Origin: Rhizomys pruinosus
Taxonomy: Eukaryota > Chordata > Mammalia > Rodentia > Spalacidae
Assembly (NCBI GenBank): GCA_009823505.1
Contig: VZQC01013986.1
Location: 1,019,886 to 1,083,885 of the forward strand
Length of the DNA stretch: 64,000 nt
Reading direction: 5' to 3'
Shown here in pieces: positions 10,660-21,886 of the stretch. Position numbers and translations under genes: made by a program. The number at the start of each line of letters is the position of its first letter. The stretch's first letter is position 1. Below the pieces are notes generated by a model that saw nothing but the letters and a program-made list of their open reading frames with translations, made no database searches and had not been told where the DNA came from.

Positions 10660-10880
10660 TTGTATTAGTCAGGGTTCTCTAAATAAACAGAAGCAACAGG
10701 ACGAATATACAGCTATATACAATTTATTGATTTGCTCACGTGACAGAGTTCAAGGAGTCCAACAGTAGCTGCGCCGCACTGGAGAGGCTGAGAATCCAGG
10801 GAACTGCTCAGTATGCAAGACTGGATGTCTCAGTAGTGCCAATCTGGTGCTGCAGGCCCGATGGATTCCAGGAGATCTGC
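10660..10880. repeat. Rodent interspersed repeat (gtcagggttctct type), cut by the gap
   Basis: It opens tattagtcagggttctctaa and includes gatgtctcagtagtgccaat, a pattern familiar from a common rodent non-coding repeat. I cannot give the family name with certainty. A related stretch lies in 16640-17050. Confidence 0.5.
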
Positions 10881-11128
10881 NNNNNNNNNNNNNNNNNNNN
10901 NNNNNNNNNNNNNNNNNNNNNNNNNNNNNNNNNNNNNNNNNNNNNNNNNNNNNNNNNNNNNNNNNNNNNNNNNNNNNNNNNNNNNNNNNNNNNNNNNNNN
11001 NNNNNNNNNNNNNNNNNNNNNNNNNNNNNNNNNNNNNNNNNNNNNNNNNNNNNNNNNNNNNNNNNNNNNNNNNNNNNNNNNNNNNNNNNNNNNNNNNNNN
11101 NNNNNNNNNNNNNNNNNNNNNNNNNNNN
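10881..11128. other. Assembly gap (248 N)
   Basis: Run of N only. It separates a rodent repeat fragment from a minisatellite; true length is unknown. Confidence 0.99.
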
Positions 11129-11385
11129 GAGGCTAGGTGCTAGGTGTACTCACTATTACTAGGTGTCCAGCACAGGAGGCTAGGTGCTAGGTGTACTCAT
11201 TATTACTAGGTGTCCAGCACAGGAGGCTAGGTGCTAGGTGTACTCATTATTACTAGGTGTCCAGCACAGGAGGCTAGGTGCTAGGTGTACTCATTATTAC
11301 TAGGTGTCCAGCACAGGGGCTAGGTGCTAGGTGTACTCACTATTACTAGGTGTCCAGCACAGGAGGCTAGGTGCTAGGTGTCGTT
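11129..11385. repeat. 47-bp minisatellite beside the gap
   Basis: Units starting gaggctaggtgctaggtgta occur at 11129, 11176, 11223, 11270 and about 11316 (one base short), with a partial unit at 11363. A 9-bp motif ctaggtgtn recurs within each unit. The array probably extends into the gap. Confidence 0.93.
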
Positions 11386-11477
11386 GCTCTTACATCCTAT
11401 TAGCAGGCAGAAATAGGAAATGTGTATGTGTATACAAAGGCACATAGACATATTTTAGTAACTATATAAATATATAT

Positions 11478-11708
11478 ATATTAATTTCTGTATGTGTATG
11501 AATGTACTGTCTGCATGTAGGTTTGTGCACCCGTGTCGTGCAATGCCGTGGAGGTCAGAAGATGGCGTCGGATTCCCCTGGAACTGGAGTTCTCCTGGAA
11601 TTGGAGTTTCAGATGGTTCTCGGCTGCCATGTGGGTGCTGGGGATCGAACCCGGGTCCTCTGTAAGAGCGGTCGGCACTCTTAACCGCTAGGCCATCTCT
11701 CCAGCCCC
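11478..11708 (-). mobile_element. B2 SINE, long type
   Basis: Minus-strand B2, flanked by ataaatatatat copies (11466 and 11709). Confidence 0.92.
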
Positions 11709-11939
11709 ATAAATATATATTTAATAGTATGTAATAATACAAAAAACTGATTCCAATACTACAAAGTTCAATCTAGCTTTCCTTCTCTCCTTTATAACTT
11801 TGAAAGGGAGAAATTGGACTCTCATCTATAATGTGTCCACTTATTTATTCAATTCTACTATATCAAGAAAACCACTAATATAATTGAGAAACAAATTTAC
11901 TAAATGTAGTAGTGTTTGTATATTTTTACCTTATTTAAA

Positions 11940-12163
11940 AAATTTTTTTAAATTTATTTTTTATGTGTATGAGTGTACTGTCTGCATGTAGGTTGGTGCA
12001 CCCATGTCGTGCAATGCCGCAGAGGTCAGAAGAGGGCATCAGATTCCCCTGGAAATGGAGTTAAGGACGATTCTTAGCCACCATGTGGATGCTGGGAATC
12101 GAAGCCGGGTCCTCTGCAAGAGCAGTCGGTGCTCTTAACCACTGAGCCATCTCTCCAGGCCCC
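11940..12163 (-). mobile_element. B2 SINE
   Basis: Minus-strand B2 with TSD atatttttaccttattt at 11919 and 12164. Confidence 0.93.
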
Positions 12164-12164
12164 A

Positions 12165-13720
12165 TATTTTTACCTTATTTTTGAGAATTTCATACATGCA
12201 TAGATTCTGATCAAATCTAACATTGTTGTCTCCCCTCCAATTGCACCTCTACCTCCTCATCACATTTCCCTCCCAACTTCATGTGCTCATCTTTTAAACT
12301 CACTGAGTCCACTTAGTGCTACCTGTATGTTCCTGGAGGTAGGACCATCTACTGGAGCATGGGTAGTCTCTCATGAAACTGCCTCCCTGACCCTTAGCAG
12401 CCATCAGTAGCTCCACACCTAGGGTGGGACTTCATGAGCCTCTTCCCCATCCATCTGGGTTTTGCCCTACTTGGTCTTCTGCAGGTCTTGCACATGTAGT
12501 CACAGTGCTGAGTTCATGTGTGCAATGGCCCTATTAGGTCTGGGAAACACTCTTTTGCTCTAGACTTCTACTATCTCTGGCTCTTACACTCTTTCTGCCC
12601 CCTCTTCTGCACTGATCCCTGAGCTCTGGAGACACGGGGTATGATACAGATGTCCCATTTACAGCTGAGCACAGTCTCTTACTCTCTGCATGTTGGGAGC
12701 AGTTTACTACTGTTTCCATTTAGCAGATTTACAGCATTAGGTTCTACTCTAGGGCCTATGACTTAGCCAGCCATTGGTTTCTGGACCAGTTAAGTGATAT
12801 TAGGCATGAATTCCATCTTGTAGAGTGGGTCTTAAATTCAACAGAAAGTGATTGGCTACTCCCATAACATTTGTGCCACTATCACATCAGGAGATATATC
12901 TTACCAGGCTGGTCATTATTACTGCAGCTTGTAGGTTTCAGAGCTGAGTAAGATTGTTGATTACTTTTCTCTCCTGGTAGTGTCCCAAGAACCTTTTATT
13001 TTATTTTTTATTTTGGGTCTTTTTGAGACAGGGTCTCCCTGTAGCTCTGGCTGTCCTGGAACTCACTATGTAGACCAAGCTGGCCTTGAACTCACAAAGA
13101 TCCACCTGCCTCTGCCTCCCAAGTGCTAGGATTAAAGGCATGCGCCACCATGCCCAGCCCCAAGAACCTTTTAGTACTATGAAAGATAGCCAGTAGGGAT
13201 GAAGATTCCAGATAGGTACCACCTTGATTTTACCATGTCCGATGACTCAAGTATATGGTGTTTTCAGCACTAGGGTCTCCCTCTGAAGAGTAACCAAGAG
13301 CACTGCTGTATTGTTTTTTGGGGTGGGGTATAGGGTTCCACTGACAACCTAAAATAGGCAGCTCTTATCTGGCATTAGGCTTTTTATATGATGGAAGAAC
13401 ATTATCTCCTCATTATGGGGTAACTAAATTCCTTTTATGTATGTATTTTAGAAAGCTTCCATACAAGTAGGTTACCAAATGGCTTTTTCAAAGGTCTTTG
13501 GTGCTAGTATCCCTCTCCCCATACTCCGCATTTTGTTTTTAGCTTTGTCATGTCTAGTTAAACACTGTTCTCCAATGTTACTTGGCTTCGTTCTTTCTTC
13601 TTCCTCTATTTTCCTCAGTGTGATTATATTGATTTATAATACAGTTCATTTGTTATTGTATATATTCTGTTTTGGGTTTCATTCTACAGGCTCTGGTTGA
13701 TTTTAATTATTTTTAGAGGG
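12165..13720 (-). mobile_element. Rodent LINE-1 (Lx-type) non-coding end, minus strand
   Basis: The stretch follows a well-known rodent repeat order: gagaatttcatacatgcat, cccaacttcatgtgctc, cactgagtccacttagtgct, agatgtcccatttacagctg, cccataacatttgtgccact. A B1 (12995-13158) interrupts it. A fragment of what looks like the same family is at 34838-35165. The assignment to an L1 untranslated region is from memory. Confidence 0.6.
12995..13158 (-). mobile_element. B1 SINE
   Basis: Complete B1 on the minus strand, with ccaagaacctttt repeated on both sides (12986 and 13159) as TSD. Confidence 0.9.
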
Positions 13721-14659
13721 AAAGTATATGAAAAACATTTATGGCTTTAATAATGAAAGCTAATGAAAAACTGACATCAAAACAATATTATCTTCTACCC
13801 ACATATAAGACATCTACAGATCTTTAGTATTTTAGTGTACCTGGCTTACACATCCTTTCAGATTCATCTCTAAATATAATTTTCAGTGATACTAAAAATG
13901 ACATTAAAAATGTAAATTTCCAGTTGTTTTTGCTAGTAGATAGGGAAAGTTTTTGTATTTAGAGTATGTATCTTATGATCTTACTAAACTCATCTGTTAA
14001 AATACAGCTTTAGCATTTCCATTTCATTCAATTCCAGATACTCTTTTTGTTTAAGACAGGGTCTCCCTGTAGCCCTGGCTGGCCTAGGATTTGTGATGTA
14101 GTCCTAGCTAGCCTCAGTCTCACAGAGATATGCCTGCCTCTGCCTCCAAAACTCTGGGATTAAAGGCATGTGCTACCATGCCTGGCTCCAAATATTTTTA
14201 ATTTTCCTTTTGATTTCTACTCTGATCCATGAGTCATTCAGGAGGCTTAGTTACCAAACATTAAGGACATTTTCATAGTTATGATTTCTAATTTAATTTC
14301 ATTATGGTCAGAGAAAATATAATTTAATTTATGTACTTGTTTTTTTTTAACTGAGATAGTGTCTCACATACAGTGTATGCTAGCCTCAATTTTACTAACT
14401 TGAATTCACTATCCTCCTTTCAGCTGGACAGATTATAGGTATGTACCACCATATCTGCTTGAGTATTTTGAATTTATTGAATACAGTTCAGAATACATTC
14501 TATTGTGGCAAATATTCTGTTGGGTCAAAAGAAATATAAATGGCAATTAGGTCAGGTTGGTTGGTAGTGTTGTTTGAGTGTTTTATATTACCTATTGTTT
14601 ACTACTTTTGTTCATCATTAGGAGTCTTTATAGACATCTAGACTGTGCCTGTGAATTTT

Positions 14660-14860
14660 TTATGTGTATGCGTGTACTGTCTGCATGTAGGTTGGCGCAT
14701 CCATGTCGTGCAATGCTGAGGAGGTCAGAAGAGGGCGTCAGATTCCCCTGGAACTGTAGTTAAAGATGGTTCTTAGCCGTCATGTGGGTGCTGGGAATCG
14801 AACCTGGGTCCTCTGCAAGAGCAGTTGGTGCTCTTAACTGCTGAGCCATCTTTCCAGCCC
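14660..14860 (-). mobile_element. B2 SINE
   Basis: Minus-strand B2 ending in gccatctttccagccc; flanks gactgtg / gtgactgtgaattt suggest the TSD ctgtgaattttt. Confidence 0.85.
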
Positions 14861-14909
14861 TGTGACTGTGAATTTATCCAAGTACTTCTACCAGATTTTT
14901 CTGCATGTG

Positions 14910-15070
14910 GTTTTTTTTTTTTTTTTGGTCTTTTTGAGACAGTGTCTCCCTGTATCTCAGGGTGTCCTGGAGCTTGCTATGTAGACCAGGCTGGCCTTGA
15001 ATTCACAGAGATCCAATTGCCTTTGACTCCCAAGTGGTAGGATTAAAGGCGTGTGCTACAATGCCCAGCT
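14910..15070 (-). mobile_element. B1 SINE
   Basis: Minus-strand B1 from the T-run at 14910 to atgcccagct. Confidence 0.88.
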
Positions 15071-15253
15071 ACTCTTCATGTGTTTTGAAAGTGTGCTACT
15101 TGCTGCATAAACAGTTAGGATTGTTATGTCCTCTCGATGTGCAGATTCCTTTATATTTTCTTAGCAATATTATTAATTTAAAAAGTACTTTGTTACTATT
15201 GCAGACATCCATCTTTCTTTTATTGTGGCAAGAGAGCATAAAATATAAAATCC

Positions 15254-15400
15254 TGGCCGGGCGTGGTGGCGCACGCCTTTAATCCTAGCACTCGGGAGGC
15301 AGAGGCAGGTGGATCTTTGTGAGTTCAAGGCCAGCCTGGTCTACAGAGTGAGTTCCAGGACAGCTGGGGCTACAGGGAGACCCTGTCTCAAAAAGACAAA
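15254..15400 (+). mobile_element. B1 SINE
   Basis: Plus-strand B1 from ggccgggcgtggtggcgcac to tctcaaaaagac; young-looking. Flanking aaaatcct is present on both sides. Confidence 0.92.
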
Positions 15401-15865
15401 AAAAAAAATCCTTCCAACTTCCATATGTACAGTACAATATTGTCAACCACGTGTACACTGCTGAGCAAAAGATCTGCAGAACTGCCTGCCTCATGTTTCA
15501 TGACTAGAACTCTACCCACCAACAACTCCTCCCCTGGTCCTTGGAACTACTATTTTATTTTCTGTTTCTACTGGTTTGACTAGCTACTTCATGTTGGTGG
15601 AACCATACATAGTCTTTTTTGATAGTTTATTTCAGGTATGTAGTGTGCTTAAGGTTCATTCATGTTATAGCATAGTTCTTTCTTCATCTTAAAGCTGAAA
15701 ATATTCCATTGTATGTATATACCAGTTTTCTTGTACATTTATCTATGGACAGGCTACTTTTTTTTTTTTTTACATTGTTATTTTTTTAGGATTTTATTTA
15801 TTTATTTTTTCAAAGCCAATTTTTATTGAAGCTTTGTGCATTTCATAAAAAATTTCCGGGGGGGG

Positions 15866-16107
15866 GGCTGGAGAGATGGCCTAGCGGTTAAGAGCACTGA
15901 CTGCTCTTACAGAGGACCCGGGTTCGATCCCCAGCACCCACATGGCGGCCAAGAACTGTCTGAAACTCCAATTCCAGGAGAACTCCAGTTCCAGGGGAGT
16001 CCGACACCCTCTTCTGACCTCCGTGGCATTGCACGACATGGGTGCACAAACTTGCATGCAGACAGTACATTCATACACATACAGAAATAAATAAAATTAA
16101 AAAAAAA
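15866..16107 (+). mobile_element. B2 SINE (first of a head-to-tail pair)
   Basis: Full B2 preceded by a G-run (gggggggg); flanked by aaaaaatttcc copies on either side. Confidence 0.92.
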
Positions 16108-16114
16108 ATTTCCA

Positions 16115-16340
16115 GGGGCTGGCGAGATGGCCTAGTGGTTAAGAGTGCCGATTGTTCTTGCAGAGGACCCGGGTTCCATTCCCAGGACCCACGTGGCGGC
16201 TGAGAACCGTCTTTAACTCCAGTTCCAGGGAAATCCGACGCCCTCTTCTGACCTCCGTGGCATTGCACTACACGGGCGCACAAACCTAAATGCAGACAGT
16301 ACATTCATACACATAAAAATAAATAAAAAATTTAAAAAAT
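16115..16340 (+). mobile_element. B2 SINE (second of a head-to-tail pair)
   Basis: Full B2 directly after the previous one. The same target aaaatttcca / aaaaattccaa is reused, so the second B2 inserted at the TSD of the first or vice versa. Confidence 0.92.
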
Positions 16341-17730
16341 TCCAATCAAATCTAGGCCCATTCCCCTTCCTTACCCTCCACCCCACCAGAGCGCATGCAT
16401 TCTGCTGAACAGTTTTTCATCTTTTTCTCAGTCTCTTTTAAAATTTTCGATGCAGAAGTTTACTGTTTCAAGCAGAAGTCCACCACTTCAGTCAGTTCTT
16501 TGACCCAGTCTTTTTGTTGTTGTTGTTTCTTCTGATTTGCATCACTCCAACATATGCATATATGCATGCCACATATATATGTTTTAGCATCTTCAGCTTA
16601 TGATTTCTTTTTCTTTCTTTCTTTCTTTTTTTTTTTTTTAATTAGGCTGAAAGATGTCATGTCTGAAGGCTCCTCCTTGGCAAGCCCAAACAACATCAGT
16701 CCTGCTCCACACTGGGGTCTTCCCTTCCCATGGTCACCAAAGGAGGTCCAGTAAGCACCACATCCTGTCTTGATCCTCCTGTACTGGTCTCCATGATACA
16801 GCCCAGGTAGTCCAACAATGGCAGTCTATACTCTGAAGAGGCTGAAATCCCAGTAGTAGCTCAGTCCACAAGTTGGATGTCTCAGCAGTCCCCATCTGGC
16901 ACTGAAGGTTGGGAGGATTCTTGGAGAAACCTGAGTCTTCAGTCCATATTGGAAGGTTGAAAAGCTGTGTCTCATGTCTTTGAAGGATGGCAAAAGCAGT
17001 GGAAGCCACAGGGTAGCTGCACTTGCCAGTATGACAGGCAAAACAACTGTGCTCTTTTGTCTTTCTACTAAGATCTCAAGTTTTATACCTGAAGTACAGT
17101 TTCTCAGGCCTTACTAATTATTTGTATCTGGTTATACTTTCCTTTTGGATGTTTAAGGTCACATAATTAGCCCAGATTAACCAATGTTTTTGTTTTCTTC
17201 AAGGTTAGTTGAGGATCTGGTCCTCAGGGGTCACTCGGGTTTTTTTTTGGGGGGGGGGAGAGCCCCTGGCTCCTTTTGCCTCTTCATTTACCAGTTCCAT
17301 CCACTCGAGGACAAAGTCAGGTCTTGCTAGACCAGGCTTCCCTTTTTGAAGTATGAGCAGACTTTCCTCTTTATTGACTGGATACTGGCTGAAGTCCCAT
17401 TAGTGGATCTCCAAGACCTCCCTGCACAGGAAGACTGGTGACTCACATTTGCAGGACATTTCAAGAGATGTCTGAGAGCAAGGAACAAAGTTATCACTTA
17501 AGACCCTTGGCCAAATTGGTATGGGCATTAAGTATGGTCATTAAGCATCCAGAAAAGCTAAATTATACCAGCCTGACACTTTTTTTTTCTGGTTAAACTT
17601 TCCTTTTGGATGTTTCAGGCCACACAGTAAGCCCAGATTAACCAAGGTTTTTGTTTTCTCTAGGTCAGTTGAGGATCTGGTTCTCAGGGGTCATTCAGGT
17701 GGACAGGCTACTTTCAACACATCACATCCT
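16341..17730. repeat. Rodent interspersed repeat region with a 110-bp direct repeat
   Basis: Contains gatgtctcagcagtccccat and related blocks like the element at 10660. Two copies of a roughly 110-bp segment (17131-17239 and 17591-17698, both containing cagattaaccaaggttttt-like sequence and gttgaggatctggt) are about 87% alike by eye. No coding potential seen. Confidence 0.5.
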
Positions 17731-18264
17731 CCCAGCATATCACTCTGTAGCACTAACCACAAAAGCTCAATCAAGCTTCTGTGCTGAATTTTTATTGGGG
17801 TTTCATTTTGTAGAGGCATAACTGACCAAATCTTCTACTATGTTATGAAGTCATGCTCATATCACTGTAAGTCCTAATCTCTGATAACACAGTTGACCTT
17901 TCTGACATAGCAAGTCCATATTTTGAATTATCTAGGGACTCACTATAAAAACAGAGACATTATTATTGTGGACTATTACTTGCAGAATTGCAAAGGTTTA
18001 GAAACTCTGTCCTAGGATCTAAAGACAAAGACCTGAGAGATACTTTATCATATAATATGCTGATGGAAGTTGACTTACAGTTCACTAGTTGTTTTCTATG
18101 CTTCTTTGTTTTTTGTCTTTGTGTCTTGTTTCAGATTGTTTCCACTGCTATGCTTTGAAGGTCACTTTTAATACATAATATGACATTAATCTGGTGTATT
18201 TTTTTTTTTTTTACCTCTGACACCTTAGTTTTTATCTTTCCAAGGTAAGTGTGTATGTGTATGT
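17731..18264. other. Intron sequence, nothing recognised
   Basis: No open frame, SINE or splice-bordered exon was recognised here apart from short T-runs. Confidence 0.5.
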
Positions 18265-18500
18265 GTGTGTGTGTGTTACTGAGAATTGACCCAGTACCTT
18301 GGGGACACTAAGCAGCACTCTACCACTGAGTTATATTCCTAGCCCCAATACAGGTCTTTTCTTCAAATGGGGTCTCATATAACCCAAGCTGGCCTCAAAT
18401 TTGATACTCAATGGAGAATGACCTTGAACTTCTGATCTCCTTGCCTCCAATTCCCAAGTGCTGGGATTACAAGCATGAGCCACCATGTCTAACCTCAATT
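18265..18500 (-). mobile_element. B4-like SINE (ID-type tail plus B1-like part)
   Basis: A (TG)n run is followed by the tRNA-like ctctaccactgagttatat and then a diverged B1-like part ending ccaccatgtctaacc. This order is typical of B4. Confidence 0.6.
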
Positions 18501-18519
18501 TGGGCCTTTTAAAAATTTT

Positions 18520-18690
18520 ATTTTATAGGTGGTTATGAGGGCTCACACCTATAATCCCAGTTCTTGGGAGGCAGAGGCAAGCAGATCTCTTTGAGTTTGA
18601 GACCAGCCTGGTCTACCGAGGGAGTTCCAGGCCAGCCAGGGCTACACAGTGAGACTCTGTCTCAAAACGACAACAAAAATCCTGCAAAAA
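18520..18690 (+). mobile_element. B1 SINE, diverged
   Basis: Plus-strand B1 with ggcagaggcaagcagatctc and ctgtctcaaaacgac. Confidence 0.8.
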
Positions 18691-19342
18691 ATTAGTTTGC
18701 ATTTTCCACTTAACGTTTTGAAGACACAGAATTTAGTTATGGTATCTGTACTTGTTAGCTAGATCCAACATCTATGTCAGTTTTGGATCAGCTTTATTTT
18801 TCTCCATTACTAATTCTATTTTCCCACTTCCTTTGCATGTCTGCTAACTATGCATTCTATCTTGTTGAGGGTTACTTTCTTTGTATGAAGGTCAGACTGT
18901 GTGCATCTGTGTATGTGCACATTGTGCATGTGGAGCTCAGAGGTCAATCTCAGTTTGTCATTTCTCAGGAACTGTCCATCTTGGTTTATTTACTTATTTA
19001 CTTATTCATTTATTTGTTTAATTTGTGTGTCTGTATCTCTGGTATATGCGTGGACATATATGTGTGCCAGTCAAAGACTGACACCAGATATCTTTATTGC
19101 TCTCCATCTGATTTTTTTCTTAACACTGTTCCTCTTTTTTTTACTATGACAATAATTTAATTGTCAGATCAAAGGAAAACATGCATGAGTATAACAAGAT
19201 AACTTCTATTAGTGTGTTATTTTCTAAATGTATATTTTAATCTCATAACAAATCTCAGTACTCCTAAGCAACCATCATTCTGAGCTCTCATTCAAAACAA
19301 CATTTTTTTTAAAAACCAATTTTTATTGACCTCACTGAATCT
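18691..19342. other. Intron sequence, mostly unassigned
   Basis: A stretch near 18895-19020 (gtgcatgtggagctcagagg) may be a B3-like SINE remnant on the minus strand. Nothing else was recognised. Confidence 0.4.
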
Positions 19343-19498
19343 TTTTTTTTTTTTTTTGGTCTTTTCGAGACAGGGTCTCTCTGTAGCCCCCAGCTGTCCT
19401 GGAACTCACTCTGTAGACCAGGCTGGCCTTGAAAGATCCGCCTGCCTCTGCCTCCCTGGTGCTAGGATTAAAGGCGTGCACCACTACGCTCGGCTCTG
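19343..19498 (-). mobile_element. B1 SINE
   Basis: Minus-strand B1 with TSD ctcactgaatctt on both sides (19330 and 19501). Confidence 0.9.
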
Positions 19499-19559
19499 AA
19501 CTCACTGAATCTTAAGCTCACCAATTTGGCTAGACTAGCTGGCTAGCAAGCCCCAGGGA

Positions 19560-20160
19560 TCCTCCTCTTTCTATGTCTTAGTCTGCAGTCTATTGCTGTG
19601 ATAAAAACACTGACCAAAAATAATGTGGGCAGGAAAAGGTTTATTTGGTTTATATTTCCTGATCACAGTTCATTCTTGAGGTAAGCCAGGGCAGGAGCCT
19701 GGAGGCAGGAACTGAACATAGTCCACTGGGGAACGCTGCTTACTGGTTTGCTCCTCTGGCCTGCGTTTAGCCTGCTTTCTTTCTTTCATGTTCTTGTTAT
19801 GTTTTTTTTTTTGTTTCCGAGAGGATCTCCCTGTAGCTCCAGCTGTCTGGAATTCCCCATGTGACCAGTCTTGTCTTGAATCACAGAGATCAGCCTGCCT
19901 CTCTCCAAGTGCTAGATTAAAGGTGTACACCCACCATGCCTGGCTTTTTTTTTTTTTTTTTTTCTTTAGCCTGCTTTCTTAACTCAAGACCACCTACCCA
20001 GGGATGGCATCACATACAGTGGGCTGGGCCCTTTCACATCAACCAGGAATGAAGAAAATGCCTTACGAGACACATCCACAGGCCAATCTGATAGAGGAAA
20101 TTCTCTAGTTGAGGCTCTTCTCAAGTTGTCAAGCTGACAACCCAAGCTACCTAGTACATG
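19560..20160 (-). repeat. Rodent interspersed repeat (gtcaacttgaca type), minus, split by a B1
   Basis: Opens with tgctgtgataaaaacactga and ends with gtcaagctgacaaccc. It is the reverse orientation of the element at 58640-59055 and shares blocks with 51880-52250. A B1 at 19800-19964 is inserted with TSD tttagcctgctttctt (19766 and 19965). The family name is not certain. Confidence 0.6.
19800..19964 (-). mobile_element. B1 SINE
   Basis: Minus-strand B1 with several one-base losses, flanked by a 16-bp perfect TSD. Confidence 0.88.
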
Positions 20161-21110
20161 GTTTTTCTCTTGGGATTACAGGTATATGCTACCATACCAG
20201 CTTTTTACAGGAGATCTGGGAATTGAATTCAGCTCCCTGTGTTTGAAAGGCAAACACTTTAGTGACTTATCTCTTTCTCCATATCCAGAGTTTTCTGTAT
20301 AGTAAATATTTTGAACCATGGTCATATTAGATTCAGGATGATATTAAGTAACACTGAAACCCGTTTAATGTCTTAGTTTGCTTTTTAGGTTCATTAGGTA
20401 AAACCAGAGCACTGTGTAATCTAGGACTAAACATTCCCTACTGCACAGGTAAAACCTGATTTTCTAATCTAGTTGATAAGGACGTAATCTACTTCTGATG
20501 CTTTGTGATCACTGATACTATCTCCTTTGCTCTTCCTGGAAGGCCTTTTCTTCAGCCTGGGTTAGTTTCCTCACATACATTTGCTAAAGCTGACCTAGTC
20601 TTCACTGTCCAGCTGGCTAAGAACTCAGACTAGCTCTCTTGCCTCAGCTTTCCAAGTTCTGAGATAACAGGTACCTGGCTCTCTCTCTGGTACTCTGTCC
20701 TAAGGATTCTACCCACCATTGTTCCGAGGTTCTTAGCTGTCTTCTAAGCTCGGAGAGTCCACTGGTCTCTTGGAGACAGGATCCAAACCCTCTTGATCAT
20801 GAGCATCACCTTGTTTGCTGTTTCTCAGGAAACCTGGGTTACCTAAGTCCAGTCTCTTGAAAACCATTGTTGTATATTTCTTGTCTGGTTTATTTCAGGT
20901 GGGAAGACAGAAAAACAAACCCCCTGTTCTTCTATCTTGGTTAGAAGTAGATCAATTAATTTTCCATATTAATTTCATTTCTTCCTACTTTATATTCTTT
21001 TGTTTTAATTTTGTCAGCTACTCTCCTGGATTTTCCAAACTTACTGCCATGTAATTTGTGAAAAAAACTTTTAATAAAAAAAAACAAAAAAACAAAAAAA
21101 CCCCACTTTT
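20161..21110. other. Intron sequence, nothing recognised
   Basis: About 950 bp without a recognisable gene, SINE or exon. A short B1-like end (gagataacaggtacc, 20660) may be a relic. Confidence 0.5.
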
Positions 21111-21117
21111 ACACTGG

Positions 21118-21545
21118 GCGTGGTGGCACACGCCTTTTATTATTATTTTTTATTTTTTTATTAATTTTATTTAGTTCTGTATGTGTGTGAATGTACTGCC
21201 TGCATGCAAGTCTGTGCACCCGTGTCGTGCAACGCCGCGGAGGTCAGAAGAGGGTCTCGGATTCCCCTGGAGCTGGAGTTCTCCTGGAATTGGAGCTTCA
21301 GACAGCTCTCGGCCGTCATGTGGGTGCTGGGGATCGAACCTGGGTCCTCTGTAAGAGCAGTCGGTGCTCTTAACTGCTAGGCCATCTCTCCAGCCCCGGT
21401 GGCACACGCCTTTAATACTAGAACTTGGGAGGCAGAGGCAGGTGGATCTCTGCCTATTCAAGGCCAGCCTGGTCTACATGCTGAGTTCCAAGTAGGAGCT
21501 ACAGGAAGCTACAGGAAGACCCTGTCTCAAAAAAACAAACAAACA
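21118..21545 (+). mobile_element. B1 SINE split by a B2
   Basis: The B1 head tgggcgtggtggcacacgcc is interrupted by a minus-strand B2 and resumes at 21398 with ggtggcacacgccttt. That 16-bp string is therefore the TSD of the B2. Confidence 0.93.
21138..21397 (-). mobile_element. B2 SINE nested in a B1
   Basis: Long-type B2 (with the extra ctcctggaattggagctt block) on the minus strand. The TSD ggtggcacacgccttt is at 21122-21137 and 21398-21413. Confidence 0.93.
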
Positions 21546-21886
21546 AAAAAAAAACAAACAAAACCACTTTTACTTCTATTATGTTTATTATGCCTCGATT
21601 TCTCTAACTCAATTTCCTGTGCTGACTTATAGCATAGTAGTAGTATAGTAGTAGTAACCCTTGCTCCTGTTTCTCATATTTGCTAAAATGTCCCTTGCTT
21701 TTCCATCAAATAAGATGCTAAGCAATAAAGCATATAAATAGGTAGGAATATGTATGTATGTATATATATATATATATTTCATCGTGTTAACAGTTTCTCA
21801 AATACCTACTTAAGTTTTCTTCTTTTTTGGTGAAATGGTATTTGAATCACAGTGCCATGATTTCCTGATGAAATAAATAAAAGTGG
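21546..21886. other. Intron sequence up to the LINE-1 insertion
   Basis: Contains (TATG)n/(TA)n near 21750. The last bases, ccatgatttcctgatgaaat, match the left end of a repeat copy at about 32920. Confidence 0.5.

Larger units (their letters stand above)
13830..15780 (-). mobile_element. Old LINE-1 fragments on the minus strand, broken by SINEs
   Basis: AT-rich sequence resembling antisense L1 ORF2 and 3' end (for example cattatggtcagagaaaata near 14300 and attccattgtatgtatatac near 15705). Inserted: B1 (14043-14187, -), an old B1-like piece (14332-14465, -), B2 (14660-14860, -), B1 (14910-15070, -), B1 (15254-15400, +). Coordinates of the L1 pieces are approximate. Confidence 0.5.
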
